From Ridgeia piscesae (taxonomy: Eukaryota > Annelida > Polychaeta > Sabellida > Siboglinidae): a stretch of DNA of 64,000 nt. A program made the position numbers and the translations under genes. A model generated the notes under the pieces. The model was not told where the DNA came from and searched no databases. It saw only the letters and a program-made list of their open reading frames with translations. The stretch is taken from NCBI GenBank assembly GCA_025642075.2, contig JAODUO010000965.1, positions 22,501-86,500 of the forward strand, read 5' to 3'. Of this stretch, positions 53,701 to 63,919 are shown one piece after another (the first letter of the stretch is position 1; every line of letters begins with the position of its first letter).

Positions 53701-56700
53701 CAGTCTCTTGTACAGGGGTGGGCTCAACTCCTATCGAAGCAGGTGGGAGGGTAGGGCACTTACCCAGTCTCTTGTACAGGGGTGGGCTCAACTCCTATCA
53801 AAGCAGGTGGGAGGGTAGGGCACTTACCCGGTCTCTTGTACAGGGGTGGGCTCAACTCCTATCGAAGCAGGTGGGAGGGTAGGGCACTTACCCAGTCTCT
53901 TGTACAGGGGTGGGCTCAACTCCTATCGAAGCAGGTGGGAGGGTAGGGCACTTACCCAGGTCTCTTGTACAGGGGTGGGCTCAACTCCTATCGAAGCAGG
54001 TGGGAGGGTAGGGCACTTACCCAGTCTCTTGTACAGGGGTGGGCTCAACTCCTATTGAAGCAGGTGGGAGGGTAGGGCACTTACCCGGTCTCTTGTACAG
54101 GGGTGGGCTCAACTCCTATCGAAGCAGGTGGGAGGGTAGGGCACTTACCCAGTCTCTTGTACAGGGGTGGGCTCAACTCCTATCGAAGCAGGTGGGAGGG
54201 TAGGGCACTTACCCAGTCTCTTGTACAGGGGTGGGCTCAACTCCTATCGAAGCAGGTGGGAGGGTAGGGCACTTACCCGGTCTCTTGTACAGGGGTGGGC
54301 TCAACTCCTATCGAAGCAGGTGGGAGGGTAGGGCACTTACCCGGTCTCTTGTACAGGGGTGGGCTCAACTCCTATCGAAGCAGGTGGGAGGGTAGGGCAT
54401 TACCCGTCTCTTGTACAGGGGTGGGCTCAACTCCTATCGAAGCAGGTGGGAGGGTAGGGCACTTACCCGGTCTCTTGTACAGGGGTGGGCTCAACTCCTA
54501 TCGAAGCAGGTGGGAGGGTAGGGCACTTACCCGGTCTCTTGTACAGGGGTGGGCTCAACTCCTATCGAAGCAGGTGGGAGGGTAGGGCACTTACCCGGTC
54601 TCTTGTACAGGGGTGGGCTCAACTCCTATCGAAGCAGGTGGGAGGGTAGGGCACTTACCCGGTCTCTTGTACAGGGGTGGGCTCAACTCCTATTGAAGCA
54701 GGTGGGAGGGTAGGGCACTTACCCAGTCTCTTGTACAGGGGTGGGCTCAACTCCTATTGAAGCAGGTGGGAGGGTAGGGCACTTACCCGGTCTCTTGTAC
54801 AGGGGTGGGCTCAACTCCTATCGAAGCAGGTGGGAGGGTAGGGCACTTACCCAGTCTCTTGTACAGGGGTGGGCTCAACTCCTATCGAAGCAGGTGGGAG
54901 GGTAGGGCACTTACCCAGTCTCTTGTACAGGGGTGGGCTCAACTCCTATCGAAGCAGGTGGGAGGGTAGGGCACTTACCCAGTCTCTTGTACAGGGGTGG
55001 GCTCAACTCTTATCGAAGCAGGTGGGAGGGTAGGGCACTTACCCAGTCTCTTGTACAGGGGTGGGCTCAACTCTTATCGAAGCAGGTGGGAGGGTAGGGC
55101 ACTTACCCAGTCTCTTGTACAGGGGTGGGCTCAACTCTTATCGAAGCAGGTGGGAGGGTAGGGCACTTACCCAGTCTCTTGTACAGGGGTGGGCTCAACT
55201 CTTATCGAAGCAGGTGGGAGGGTAGGGCACTTACCCAGTCTCTTGTACAGGGGTGGGCTCAACTCTATCGAAGCAGGTGGGAGGGTAGGGCACTTACCCA
55301 GTCTCTTGTACAGGGGTGGGCTCAACTCTATCGAAGCAGGTGGGAGGGTAGGGCACTTACCCAGTCTCTTGTACAGGGGTGGGCTCAACTCTTATCGAAG
55401 CAGGTGGGAGGGTAGGGGACTTACCCGGTCTCTTGTACAGGGGTGGGCTCAACTCTTATCGAAGCAGGTGGGAGGGTAGGGCACTTACCCAGTCTCTTGT
55501 ACAGGGGTGGGCTCAACTCCTATCGAAGCAGGTGGGAGGGTAGGGCACTTACCCAGTCCCTTGTACAGGGGTGGGCTCAACTCCTATTGAAGCAGGTGGG
55601 AGGGTAGGGCACTTACCCAGTCTCTTGTACAGGGGTGGGCTCAACTCTTATCGAAGCAGGTGGGAGGGTAGGGCACTTACCCAGTCTCTTCTACAGGGGT
55701 GGGCTCAACTCCTATCGAAGCAGGTGGGAGGGTAGGGCACTTACCCAGTCTCTTGTACAGGGGTGGGCTCAACTCCTATCGAAGCAGGTGGGAGGGTAGG
55801 GCCTTACCCAGTCTCTTGTACAGGGGTGGGCTCAACTCCTATCGAAGCAGGTGGGAGGGTAGGGCGCTTACCCAGTCTCTTGTACAGGGTGGGCTCAACT
55901 CCTATCGAAGCAGGTGGGAGGGTAGGGCACTTACCCAGTCTCCTTGTACAGGGGTGGGCTCAACTCCTATCGAAGCAGGTGGGAGGGTAGGGCCTTACCC
56001 GTCTCTTGTACAGGGGTGGGCTCAACTCCTATCGAAGCAGGTGGGAGGGTAGGGCACTTACCCAGTCTCTTGTACAGGGGTGGGCTCAACTCCTATCGAA
56101 GCAGGTGGGAGGGTAGGGCACTTACCCAGTCTCTTGTACAGGGGTGGGCTCAACTCTTATCGAAGCAGGTGGGAGGGTAGGGCACTTACCCAGTCTCTTG
56201 TACAGGGGTGGGCTCAACTCCTATCGAAGCAGGTGGGAGGGTAGGGCTCTTACCCAGTCCCTTGTACAGGGGTGGGCTCAACTCCTATCGAAGCAGGTGG
56301 GAGGGTAGGGCGCTTACCCAGTCTCTTGTACAGGGGTGGGCTCAACTCCTATCGAAGCAGGTGGGAGGGTATGGCGCTTACCCAGTCCCTTGTACAGGGG
56401 TGGGCTCAACTCCTATCGAAGCAGGTGGGAGGGTAGGGCGCTTACCCAGTCCCTTGTACAGGGTTGGGGCTCAACTCCTATTGAAGCAGGTGGGAGGGTA
56501 GGGCGCTTACCCAGTCTCTTGTACAGGGGTGGGCTCAACTCCTATCAAAGCAGATGGGAGGGTAGGGCGCTTACCCAGTCTCTTGTACAGGGTGGGGCTC
56601 AACTCCTATTGAAGCAGGTGGGAGGGTAGGGCGCTTACCCAGTCTCTTGTACAGGGGTGGGCTCAACTCCTATCAAAGCTTAGTGTACTATGTGCTTGTT

Positions 56701-57157
56701 TGATATGTATTAATTTTAATAAATATATACACATTAATAAAACAAATATTTGACGGATCTTCTAGCCATACGTTGTACATTTGTTAAATGCAGCGCTGTC
56801 AATTTGTGTATTTGCATATATATTTACGTTGTTATTGTTATCGTTGTATTGGGTTTTGGCTATACCAGGTCGGCGTTAAATATATACTACTGCAAATAAG
56901 TATAACTAATAACTAACTTCCGATTACACACTGGTCTCCCGTACGCGGCATCTAAGCATATAGGTTTTAAGGAGACCGATTTTTGTGTATGTATGTTATT
57001 TATTACAATATCATAACAATATTTTAGGATGTGGTGTGTATTTGTATTACAGACAATGTTCCAATTAGACATAATTGGAAAATCAGTTACATAAAAATAT
57101 ACGGCCGGTCACCTGTAGGCAGTCGAATATGCACTGGTCTCCCTATGCAGCATTTAG

Positions 57158-57207
<50 letters not shown>

Positions 57208-57721
57208 ACAGTTGATTGTTATCACTGTTGATCTTTGTAGTGACAAAAATGTAATTATAAAGTATGTTCTGAAATACTTGCAAATGTAGTTGTTTACGAT
57301 CTCCAATTCCTCCTGCCAACAGCTTCCTTTGAAGGCCCCACCCTGTATCTAATTATGTAATCATAACTTTTACATATGAAATCACAATAGAAATACCCTG
57401 TTACATTTCTCCTGGTCTTATCATGCTACTTTTTGTCCTATTACGCTTTCCTGGTTCTTCGTTTCCCGCAACCGTAGTAAAAGTGGATCTGGCTTGCAGC
57501 TGGAGGCGCGGGCTACAGAGGTGGCGCAGTTGCAAGTGCAGGGGTCACGGTTGAGCGGACGGCTGAAGGAGTTGGAACACCTGAAGGATCTCGAGTCAAC
57601 CGTGCACAGTCAGAAGTGGGAGGAATTCAGCCGCCTGGCGGAGAGCATGAAGAACCTATCACACTCGATGGCGTCACGGTCACAATCCCCGCAGATGACG
57701 AAGACTCTCGACATGTCTTAG
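44756..57721 (+). CDS. Long coiled-coil protein, ten exons (5' end missing), ~489 codons seen
   Basis: Exons 44756-44867, 45243-45344, 46032-46110, 46603-46717, 47680-47864, 49029-49190, 49978-50139, 51017-51175, 52871-53038 and 57500-57721 join in phase to a TAG at 57719. The start is Ser/Lys-rich (KTSSKSRPFSNSLRKSTGN), then SEYIKNLQQQVYFLELEANF, LREQARKASEMQPQLSSEAE, then near-continuous heptads rich in E, K, Q and L (GYKREKRILLEQVVDLKKEN; RRELLTLESKLQVLQELV; ENTLLTQKCSDLEQQL), ending WEEFSRLAESMKNLSHSMAS and a Ser-rich tail. This is a structural coiled-coil protein, of the kind found at centrosomes and cilia; I cannot name it. The first exon seen needs one upstream base, so coding exon(s) precede it. 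Exons 6-9 are 162, 162, 159 and 168 nt, phase 0 on both sides. Introns 6-9 hold minisatellites at the splice sites. Confidence 0.88.
48535..48790 (-). mobile_element. Interspersed repeat, copy 3 of 3 (inverted)
   Basis: Reverse complement of the family at 7.6 and 12.6 kb: cgcctgcaacacgttcaaca, ttttgtttggcaataatgcc, gaggtgag, and taactttcccacgttctaga. It lies in intron 5 of the coiled-coil gene, showing that the family is mobile rather than a local duplication. Confidence 0.7.
49245..49500 (+). repeat. Degenerate ~18-bp minisatellite (agggtcactctcc) after the exon 6 donor
   Basis: About 14 loose copies of cagggtca-tctcctt. The unit resembles the exon 6 donor itself (aaggtcagccactc) and several copies contain AGGGTCAGT, a donor-like string. 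The array begins ~55 bp inside intron 6. Confidence 0.7.
49502..49977 (+). repeat. ~18-bp minisatellite repeating the exon 7 acceptor (gtgttgttgagcag)
   Basis: Roughly 26 copies of gtgttgttgagcagtcag and variants (gtgag, gcagtaaa). The last copy, ttgttgagcag, is the acceptor of exon 7. Thus every unit carries a T-rich stretch plus AG, and many also carry TCAGGTGTG, a donor-like string. Together with the previous array it makes up most of the 787-bp intron 6. Confidence 0.9.
50605..51016 (+). repeat. Degenerate gttgttgttgagatgt minisatellite ending in the exon 8 acceptor
   Basis: About 20 diverged units (tgttgttgttgagatg, ttgttgtaaacgatgcc). The array runs into tgtgttgttgctgtag, the acceptor of exon 8. 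Confidence 0.85.
51176..51983 (+). repeat. 51-bp minisatellite repeating the exon 8 / intron 8 junction, ~16 copies
   Basis: Exon 8 ends with the coding unit TSLIRTEQEHVQQLQQQ. The intron then repeats this 51-bp unit ~15.8 times, each copy starting GTACGTCTCATCAGG after CAGCAG. In the exon frame the intronic copies carry TAG and usually TAA where the exon has CAA and CAG, while CAGCAG/GTACGT, a near-ideal donor, is kept in every copy. Since 51 is a multiple of three, another frame stays open for 307 codons. Confidence 0.97.
51992..52870 (+). other. Unique part of intron 8
   Basis: No repeat or exon recognised; a pyrimidine-rich stretch (52.6-52.85 kb) leads to the exon 9 acceptor tgtctgcag. 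Confidence 0.6.
53039..56690 (+). repeat. 64-bp minisatellite, ~57 copies, each with acceptor, 27-nt stop-free segment and donor
   Basis: Starts at the exon 9 donor (GAAGCAG then GTGGGAGGG). Each unit consists of 37 nt that look like a tiny intron (GTGGGAGGGTAGGG to CTTGTACAG, with cccagtctcttgtacag as acceptor) followed by 27 nt (GGGTGGGCTCAACTCC, then TATCGAAGCAG) encoding GWAQLLSKQ. That segment resembles the end of exon 9 (AELQKQ). Common variants include cctatc/cttatc, atcgaag/atcaaag/attgaag and cccagt/cccggt. A few units have 1-bp indels (for example 54.40, 55.26, 55.33 and 55.88 kb). The array fills most of intron 9. Confidence 0.97.
56700..57499 (+). other. Remainder of intron 9
   Basis: Contains a (TA)n run at 57163-57205 and a ~35-bp direct repeat (cactggtctcccgtacgc near 56930, cactggtctccctatgc near 57131). 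No exon before the acceptor ggcttgcag at 57491-57499. Confidence 0.6.
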
Positions 57722-59990
57722 GCGTACGTCACTAAATGAGCAACTTGTTTTGTTGTAAAGTCATGTGATAATTCTACTAGGGTTGCTCTGACGTGCAGGA
57801 AACAAGTTTACAAAAGCCACAAATGTACCTAACTATAGTTGGTGGTTTCGTCTTCACCATGTTTCGCAACAAAGATCATTCCAGTAGTGCCACCTGCCAT
57901 GTGAAACTGGTACTACTGTACAATTGTCGTCTCCCTTGTCCACTACCCTGCCTTGAGGGAGGAGTGTGTGGGAGGTGATGTTATTTTATAATACAAATGA
58001 CCAGAATTTGTTACTCGGATGATGTCCACTAGGATAATGACCTCGTAAGGGATATCTTATTAATCAAAATCCATCATTAATATAAAGAACTTTCCCAGAA
58101 ATGTAAACTCCCACCATCATATAACCAAGGACACTACTTCTGTGACACACAAGCAGAAGTGTCCTAGTGATGTGTCCTGGTGTTGACAGTTTTCATATAC
58201 AATCACTGTCAAGGAGCAAAATTTATTTTAAAAAGCAAAATCATTCAGGCCAACTGATTATAAGTCTCAGTTAGAGTCTGTCTTATCATATGAGACTTAA
58301 TACTTATCATATGAGACCATAATGACTTATCCTATGAGACTATGAGAGTGTGACTGAATACTTATCATATGTCGCACGCACATTTGGGCAGTGAGCTATT
58401 AAGCAGGAGTGACTTGTGCCCAAGAAAGTTTGGCCAAGTAACCAGACAGAGTAGAGTGTCCATTTGTTGGCTGTGACAGAACTTGAACTAACGCACCATG
58501 GACTATCTCTGTCTTGGTACATTTTTATCCACTAACATTAGTCATTGGTTATTCCATGTTACCTACTGTCACAGACAAGTAAAATATATTGGTTAGGATT
58601 ACCAGGATTATGTGTTTTCTATTACTTATACCGCAGATCAGAAACTTTTTTTTGTTAGTTTCTTGTGAGAATATTCTGACATGTGAGTGTGCTCTTGTTA
58701 CTTGTTATGAAGAGCTCACCAGCAATTTCATCAGATCAATATGAGATATTTAAGATATTTTGGTATGCATAGATATTGGGTTTGAAGTAAGGAAATGTCA
58801 TTCCTTGTTTCTGAATAGTTTTGCACACAGATCTTGGGACTGACATCAGTGATACGGTATTCTTTATCCTGTGCTTAATGTAGATTTGAAAATAGTGACG
58901 TAGTTTCTTCATCAGGGGACTTCTATTGTTGGTTTTGATAAATAGAAGTTGTCAGCTGACCTGAAATAGAAATATGATTCAGCTGCACATTCAACCTCTG
59001 TTTGAAGCATCTCTCTAGTGTTATTAACATTGTTGTTTTTAATGTTATAGCTAGTAAGTTATTTTATTTATATGCCCTGCTTTGTTGAATTACTGAATCA
59101 GTCGGTAACTTGCGTATTTCAGATTGGCCCAGTGTAGCTATGTTTCCAGTCTGTCTGTGATAAGGCAAGCTTCTTGCAATCTTTTTATATCGACTTTACA
59201 CATTATTTTTATATTACGTGTCATGATTGTGCGAATACATGTGGGGAGAGGAGAAGGTTTTATCAAGAAGACATCTTTATGTATTACTGGAGAATGAGAA
59301 ATAAGCTCACTGATTAACAAACCATCATATGATTTAGACAGAGGGAGGAAAGAGAGTGGGTTCAATTTACTTTTAGCGGAAAAGAAATTAAAATTAGAAA
59401 TACTTATGGGCTCTAATAAGTAATATAATTTTATTATCAAGTTTTATTATACAGTATCATTATAATATTGATTTTAATTTATCATTGATTGTTGTTATAT
59501 TGATTATTGATTTTAAATAAAAACTAAGACATGTCCACTAAATAATTTGTTCCAGTTGAAAGGATGTATATTTTGAATACAGTATATTAACTATGATGTA
59601 ATTTTTTCAGAGAGTGTAGACTTTCTCCACATAACATTGTCTGACAGATCTTTGCTATTTGTGTGTACGTGCCAGTGATGGTTTACGCAGTAATGTTCAT
59701 GGATTCATAGGTAAGAATATCAGGTCACATATCATGGATATTACTGGTGATTGACAGAAAAATTCTGCATGTTTTCAAGTTGTTTGTCACATCTCTATAA
59801 ACTCTTCCTCTTGTACGCATAGACAGCGTTTGTTAGCTTGTTTTATTTTACAAAACAATGTGATTGAATAACACACTGTGTTGACGTTGTTACTGAAATG
59901 GTAGTTGTTTTGTTAATAAAATGTTTATGAAAAACACACTGCAGTTACGTTTGTAGTTACTGTGACATAGCACGACACCATGCAGTAGTC
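57722..59990 (+). other. 3' UTR / downstream region of the coiled-coil gene
   Basis: No further exon found. A short repeat of cttatcatatgagac occurs three to four times at 58.28-58.37 kb. Candidate AATAAA signals are near 59515 and 59915; which one is used cannot be told. Confidence 0.45.
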
Positions 59991-60003
59991 TCCATAGACT
60001 TAG

Positions 60004-60037
60004 TGACGTCACTCAGTGACGTCATTCAGTGACGTCA
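60004..60037 (+). promoter_or_regulatory. Three tandem CRE sites (TGACGTCA) at 13-bp spacing
   Basis: Perfect TGACGTCA palindromes at 60004-60011, 60017-60024 and 60030-60037, embedded in a 13-bp repeat agtgacgtcattc. A fourth perfect copy is at 60713-60720. Such clusters are bound by CREB/ATF bZIP factors in animals. They end 20 bp before an ATG with a downstream donor, so this looks like a cAMP/stress-responsive promoter; the transcript itself is not proven. Confidence 0.55.
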
Positions 60038-60057
60038 AATACGTACTTGCAGACACA

Positions 60058-60266
60058 ATGGCTATTGTGCGAAATGTTGTTGTCAAGAAACAACAGTAAG
60101 TATTCCACAATTTTTATCACACAAATAGGGTTATATGTAATATAGTTTGTTGTAAATAGATATAAATATATGTACGAACTAAGGCTGCAGGTCGCCGAGA
60201 TGATTTTGTTGCAGAACAACAGTCAATGAATTGTGTGAGGAGTGTTTCAAAAATGACATTTTGTAA
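60058..60266 (+). CDS. Candidate 29-aa spliced micro-ORF
   Basis: ATG at 60058 opens MAIVRNVVVKKQ and reaches a strong donor (CAACA then GTAAGT) at 60096. A 119-nt intron ends in tgattttgttgcag at 60214. In phase the reading continues TTVNELCEECFKNDIL to a TAA at 60264. The exon edges share the direct repeat AACAACAG. The CRE cluster directly upstream supports a transcription start here, but such a short product may be only the first part of an alternatively spliced gene, or chance. Confidence 0.25.
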
Positions 60267-61554
60267 AGGACACTGGCAACGGAATGCTGGACAACAGATA
60301 TTTTGGTATGGTTAAGCAGGTGGACATTCATACCTTCAACAACTACGCAAAATGTTTGTTAAAAGAAATTTGTCAAACAGTGATATAGAAATACATGAAG
60401 ATCTGCAACTGCACGCACAAACAACCTGTTGAACTAGTGAACCTCCCAATTTATCCTCCCACCCTCCCCGAAAAACTCTAAAGCTACGAAACATCCCAAA
60501 ACATCCATTATGGCTCGGTGCTAATCACATGATGGTGACGTTTTTCTTATGTTTTGGCAAATGTTATTTTTATTATATAAGTGTTTCACACCGTCCTCAT
60601 AAAGCGAATAATAGTGTTGATGTTTTGTCGTGCATGTGCTTCTGTGAACCTTGTTTCTTCCCGCCCACGACCCGAGACACCTTGTGGTAGACCTGACCCA
60701 GATGACGTCATATGAATCTTTATGAAACTTTATTATAACTGTATCGCATCTATTAAAATATAACAAACAACATCAATGACAAACCTTATACCTTGACAGA
60801 TACCAGATTCTACACAGCAATCACTGCCATTTGCTCTGTCAGGAATAACAAACATCTTCTGTTACACAAGGCTTGCATTGACTTGTCATACTTTCGGGTG
60901 CCCGTCTGAACGTCAGTTAAAATGTTTCGTAACCAAACTTGTCCAACGAATCATGGAAGGAACGGACTAGACCCTATTCATAAAATAAGAATACATGTTG
61001 TCGTATTGTCAAGTCTAACGAGTCATCGGTTCATATTCTCAAAATGTGTACGAATCTGTAACGATAGTAAAAGTGCACGATTGCTAACGCGGGTACTGCA
61101 CAGTAGGTGTGGAAACTATAGTTGTGGCATGGGTCGTGGACTTAGTGAACTGTAGGTGTAGTAGACCCAAGAAACAAGACGGAGATACTGACATAACTTT
61201 GTATGTATATGTTCTCCACAGTGGGTTTTACTTTACCTTATATTGTGTCTATAAGATAGCATCGAAACAGTCGTAATCACCCAGAAGAAGCCCAACCGTG
61301 GCAACCTGGTTGACGCCCACACGTCTAATATAATACAGATTCTATAAACAATTCACTCTCTCCAGTGTATCATTGTTAAATTCAATTGTTATCGTTTGCA
61401 CGTGTATGTATGAACTCAGAGCACAGACAATACTGCTGCTCTATTTGATCGTTATTATATGTGCCCCCTATCGGACGAAACAAGCGCTAGCTTTGCTACT
61501 GTATTTACAACAGGGGAAATAGCAACGTGACAACATAATAATGTCTCAATAGAT

Positions 61555-62345
61555 ACGCCACGCTGGCTGAGTTACTGACACGTGTTCACTTGTGGGCTAG
61601 AAGCCCCACTGTCCACGTCCTCACTGGCTGAGTTACTGACACGTGTTCACTTGTGGGCTAGAAGCCCCACTGTCCACGTCCTCACTGGCTGAGTTACTGG
61701 CACGTGTTCACTTGTGGGCTAGAAGCCTCACGGTCCACGTCCTCACAGGCTGAGTTACTGACACGTATTCATTTGTGGGCTAGAAGCCTCACGGTCCACG
61801 TCCTCACTGGCTGAGTTACTGGCACGTGTTCACTTGTGGGCTAGAAGCCTCACGGTTCACGTCCTCACTGGCTGAGTTACTGACACGAGTTCACTTGTGG
61901 GCTAGAAGCCCCACTGTCCACGTCCTCACTGGCTGAGTTACTGTCACGTGTTCACTTGTGGGCTAGAAGCCCCACTGTCCACGTCCTCACTGGCTGAGTT
62001 ACTGACACGAGTTAACTTGTGGGCTAGAAGCCCCACTGTCCACGTCCTCACTGGCTGAGTTACTGTCACGTGTTCACTTGTGGGCTAGAAGCCTCACGGT
62101 TCACGTCCTCACAGGCTGAGTTATTGACACGTATTCATTTGTGGACTAGAAGCCTCACGGTCCACGTCCTCACAGGCTGAATTACTGAGACGGGTTCACT
62201 AGTGGACTAGAAGCCCCACGGTCCACGTCCTCATTGGCTGTCCAGTGGCTGAGTTACTCAGACGTATTAATTTGTGGACTAGAAGCCTCACGGTCCACGT
62301 CCTCACTGGCTGAGTTACTGATACCTGTTTACTTATGGACTAGAA
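61555..62345. repeat. 61-bp minisatellite, ~13 copies
   Basis: Units actggctgagttactgacac, gtgttcacttgtgggctaga, agccccactgtccacgtcctc, with block-wise variants (cctcacgg for ccccactg; attcatttgtggac). Intergenic, 3' of the minus-strand terminal exon. I could not tie it to an exon. Confidence 0.95.
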
Positions 62346-62524
62346 ACCTTAAGCAACATTTAACTTGCAAATGTTGAAGGAAATTTTAGACACATTGTAT
62401 AGAAAACGTATTGTGAAACACGACTAATTTGTGCAGCATGTTCTTCTATGTACATTAATGTATCGGACACTACAAGACGATGATGTAGACAGTCAGGGCG
62501 GCTGTCCTCGTGCAAATTCACGTC

Positions 62525-62946
62525 GGGTCGCCAGTGCCACGAGCTACTGGTGACACTTGTACGTCGTGTCACCAGTGCTACATGCTTCTGGTGACACTTG
62601 TACGTCGTGTCACCAGTGCTACGTGCTTCTGGTGACACTTGTACGTAGTGTCACCAGTGCTGCGTGCTGTTGGTGTCACTTGAACGTCGTGTCACCAGTG
62701 CTACGTGCTGTTGGTGTCACTTGAAGGTCGTGTCACCAGTGCTACATGCTTCTGGTGACACTTGTACGTCGTGTCACCAGTGCTACGTGCTTCTGGTGAC
62801 ACTTGTACGTAGTGTCACCAGTGCTACGTGCTTCTGGTGACACTTGTACGTCGTGTCACCAGTGCTACGTGCTTCTGGTGACACTTGTACGTAGTGTCAC
62901 CAGTGCTACGTGCTTCTGGTGACACTTGTACGTCGTGTCACCAGTG
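62525..62946. repeat. 41-bp hairpin minisatellite, ~10 copies, abutting a stop codon
   Basis: Each unit contains GTGTCACCAG, a 12-nt loop and CTGGTGACAC, then a 9-nt spacer (ttgtacgtc). Stems can form within or between units. On the minus strand the array begins at the end of the terminal exon: exon GTCGCCAGCAGCACGTAG (stop) versus unit GTCACCAGAAGCACGTAG. The unit appears derived from the end of the coding sequence. Confidence 0.93.
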
Positions 62947-63919
62947 CTACGTGCTGCTGGCGACGGACGAGTATGACGACGGCCGACTGGTCGACGACCT
63001 TCCGGCGACACGTCGCGCCACCGTGCTGGCGATCACGTCCGCCAGACTGGACATCAACCCGGGCTCCAGCTGTTTCACGTTGGTCACGTGCGCGAAGTTA
63101 CACGGCTGCGAGATGTCCCGCTTGGTAGTCGACTTCGTGGAGGAGGCGTCGTGCCTTCCACGCAGGCGCCAGCGATGTTTCGTCGATGACTTCCGGTGAC
63201 CGGAAGCGCCGACCCGCCATAGTTCGTCGGTCGGGTCGGCCGTCATCTCCCGGAAACGGGCGTGGAAGGTCTCGGCCGCCGGCGCGTCGTAGAACCTCAG
63301 CCCGACTAGGTCACCGATCGGTCGACTCGAGTGCTGCATCGTGTGGAAAGCGGTGGCGCCCTCGTGCGACGTGTAGTTGCTTAAGTACGTGATCTTGTCG
63401 TGCCACAGGCCGAAGCCCGTGTCGCGGTCCGCGAGAACGAGGCGCAGGTCGCGCCTGCGCGTTCCACGGCCGGTGTTCAGCACAAACACCGGAATACCCG
63501 TGTGCGCATGACGCCAGCCGGCCGGTGACGTCCTTTGGTTTCCGGCGGATTTTTCGCTGAACAGCACGTCGGCGAGACAACGGCAAATGGCGATTTCCGT
63601 GTCGCGACTTCCGTAGAACAGTTCAAGTCTCGCAATGTCACGTTGCGTGATTCCCGCCGACAGGCTGACTTCTTCGTCGGCGGCGAACGCGTCGTCTGTA
63701 GTGCCGTCAACGGCGTCAATGCTAGACGACCGGTCACCGGAAATGAACGACGCGTCCGCAATCGCCGGATCCGATTCGGCACCGGAAGTAGTGGAGGCGA
63801 GTGATCGGTCGGATGGTTTCCGCCGGCCTGTCTCCCGGAATGACATTGCCTGCAGACGGCGGCGTTGTAGCGTGTCGTACTTGTCCGTGATCTGTTTGAT
63901 CGCCTTCATCGTGTCCTCG
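62947..63919 (-). CDS. 3' terminal exon: PH/WH1-like domain protein with CRIB-like motif
   Basis: Open frame ending at TAG 62947-62949. ATG is possible at 63909 (320 aa), but the sequence just upstream (ggttgcag at 63920) looks like an acceptor and the frame runs through it, so this is probably the last exon of a gene continuing beyond 64,000. The N-terminus is helical and basic (KAIKQITDKYDTLQRRRLQ), then a low-complexity Ser/Asp stretch. About residues 85-227 look like a PH-superfamily or WH1/EVH1-type fold (TGIPVFVLNTG, RDLRLVLADRDTGFGLWHD, YLSNYTSHEGATAFHTM, GLRFYDAPAAETFHARF). Residues 265-278 (RDISQPCNFAHVTNV) resemble a CRIB motif (ISxPxxFxHxxHV) that binds Rho-family GTPases. I cannot name the protein. 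The exon is strongly CpG-rich, unlike its surroundings. Confidence 0.75.
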
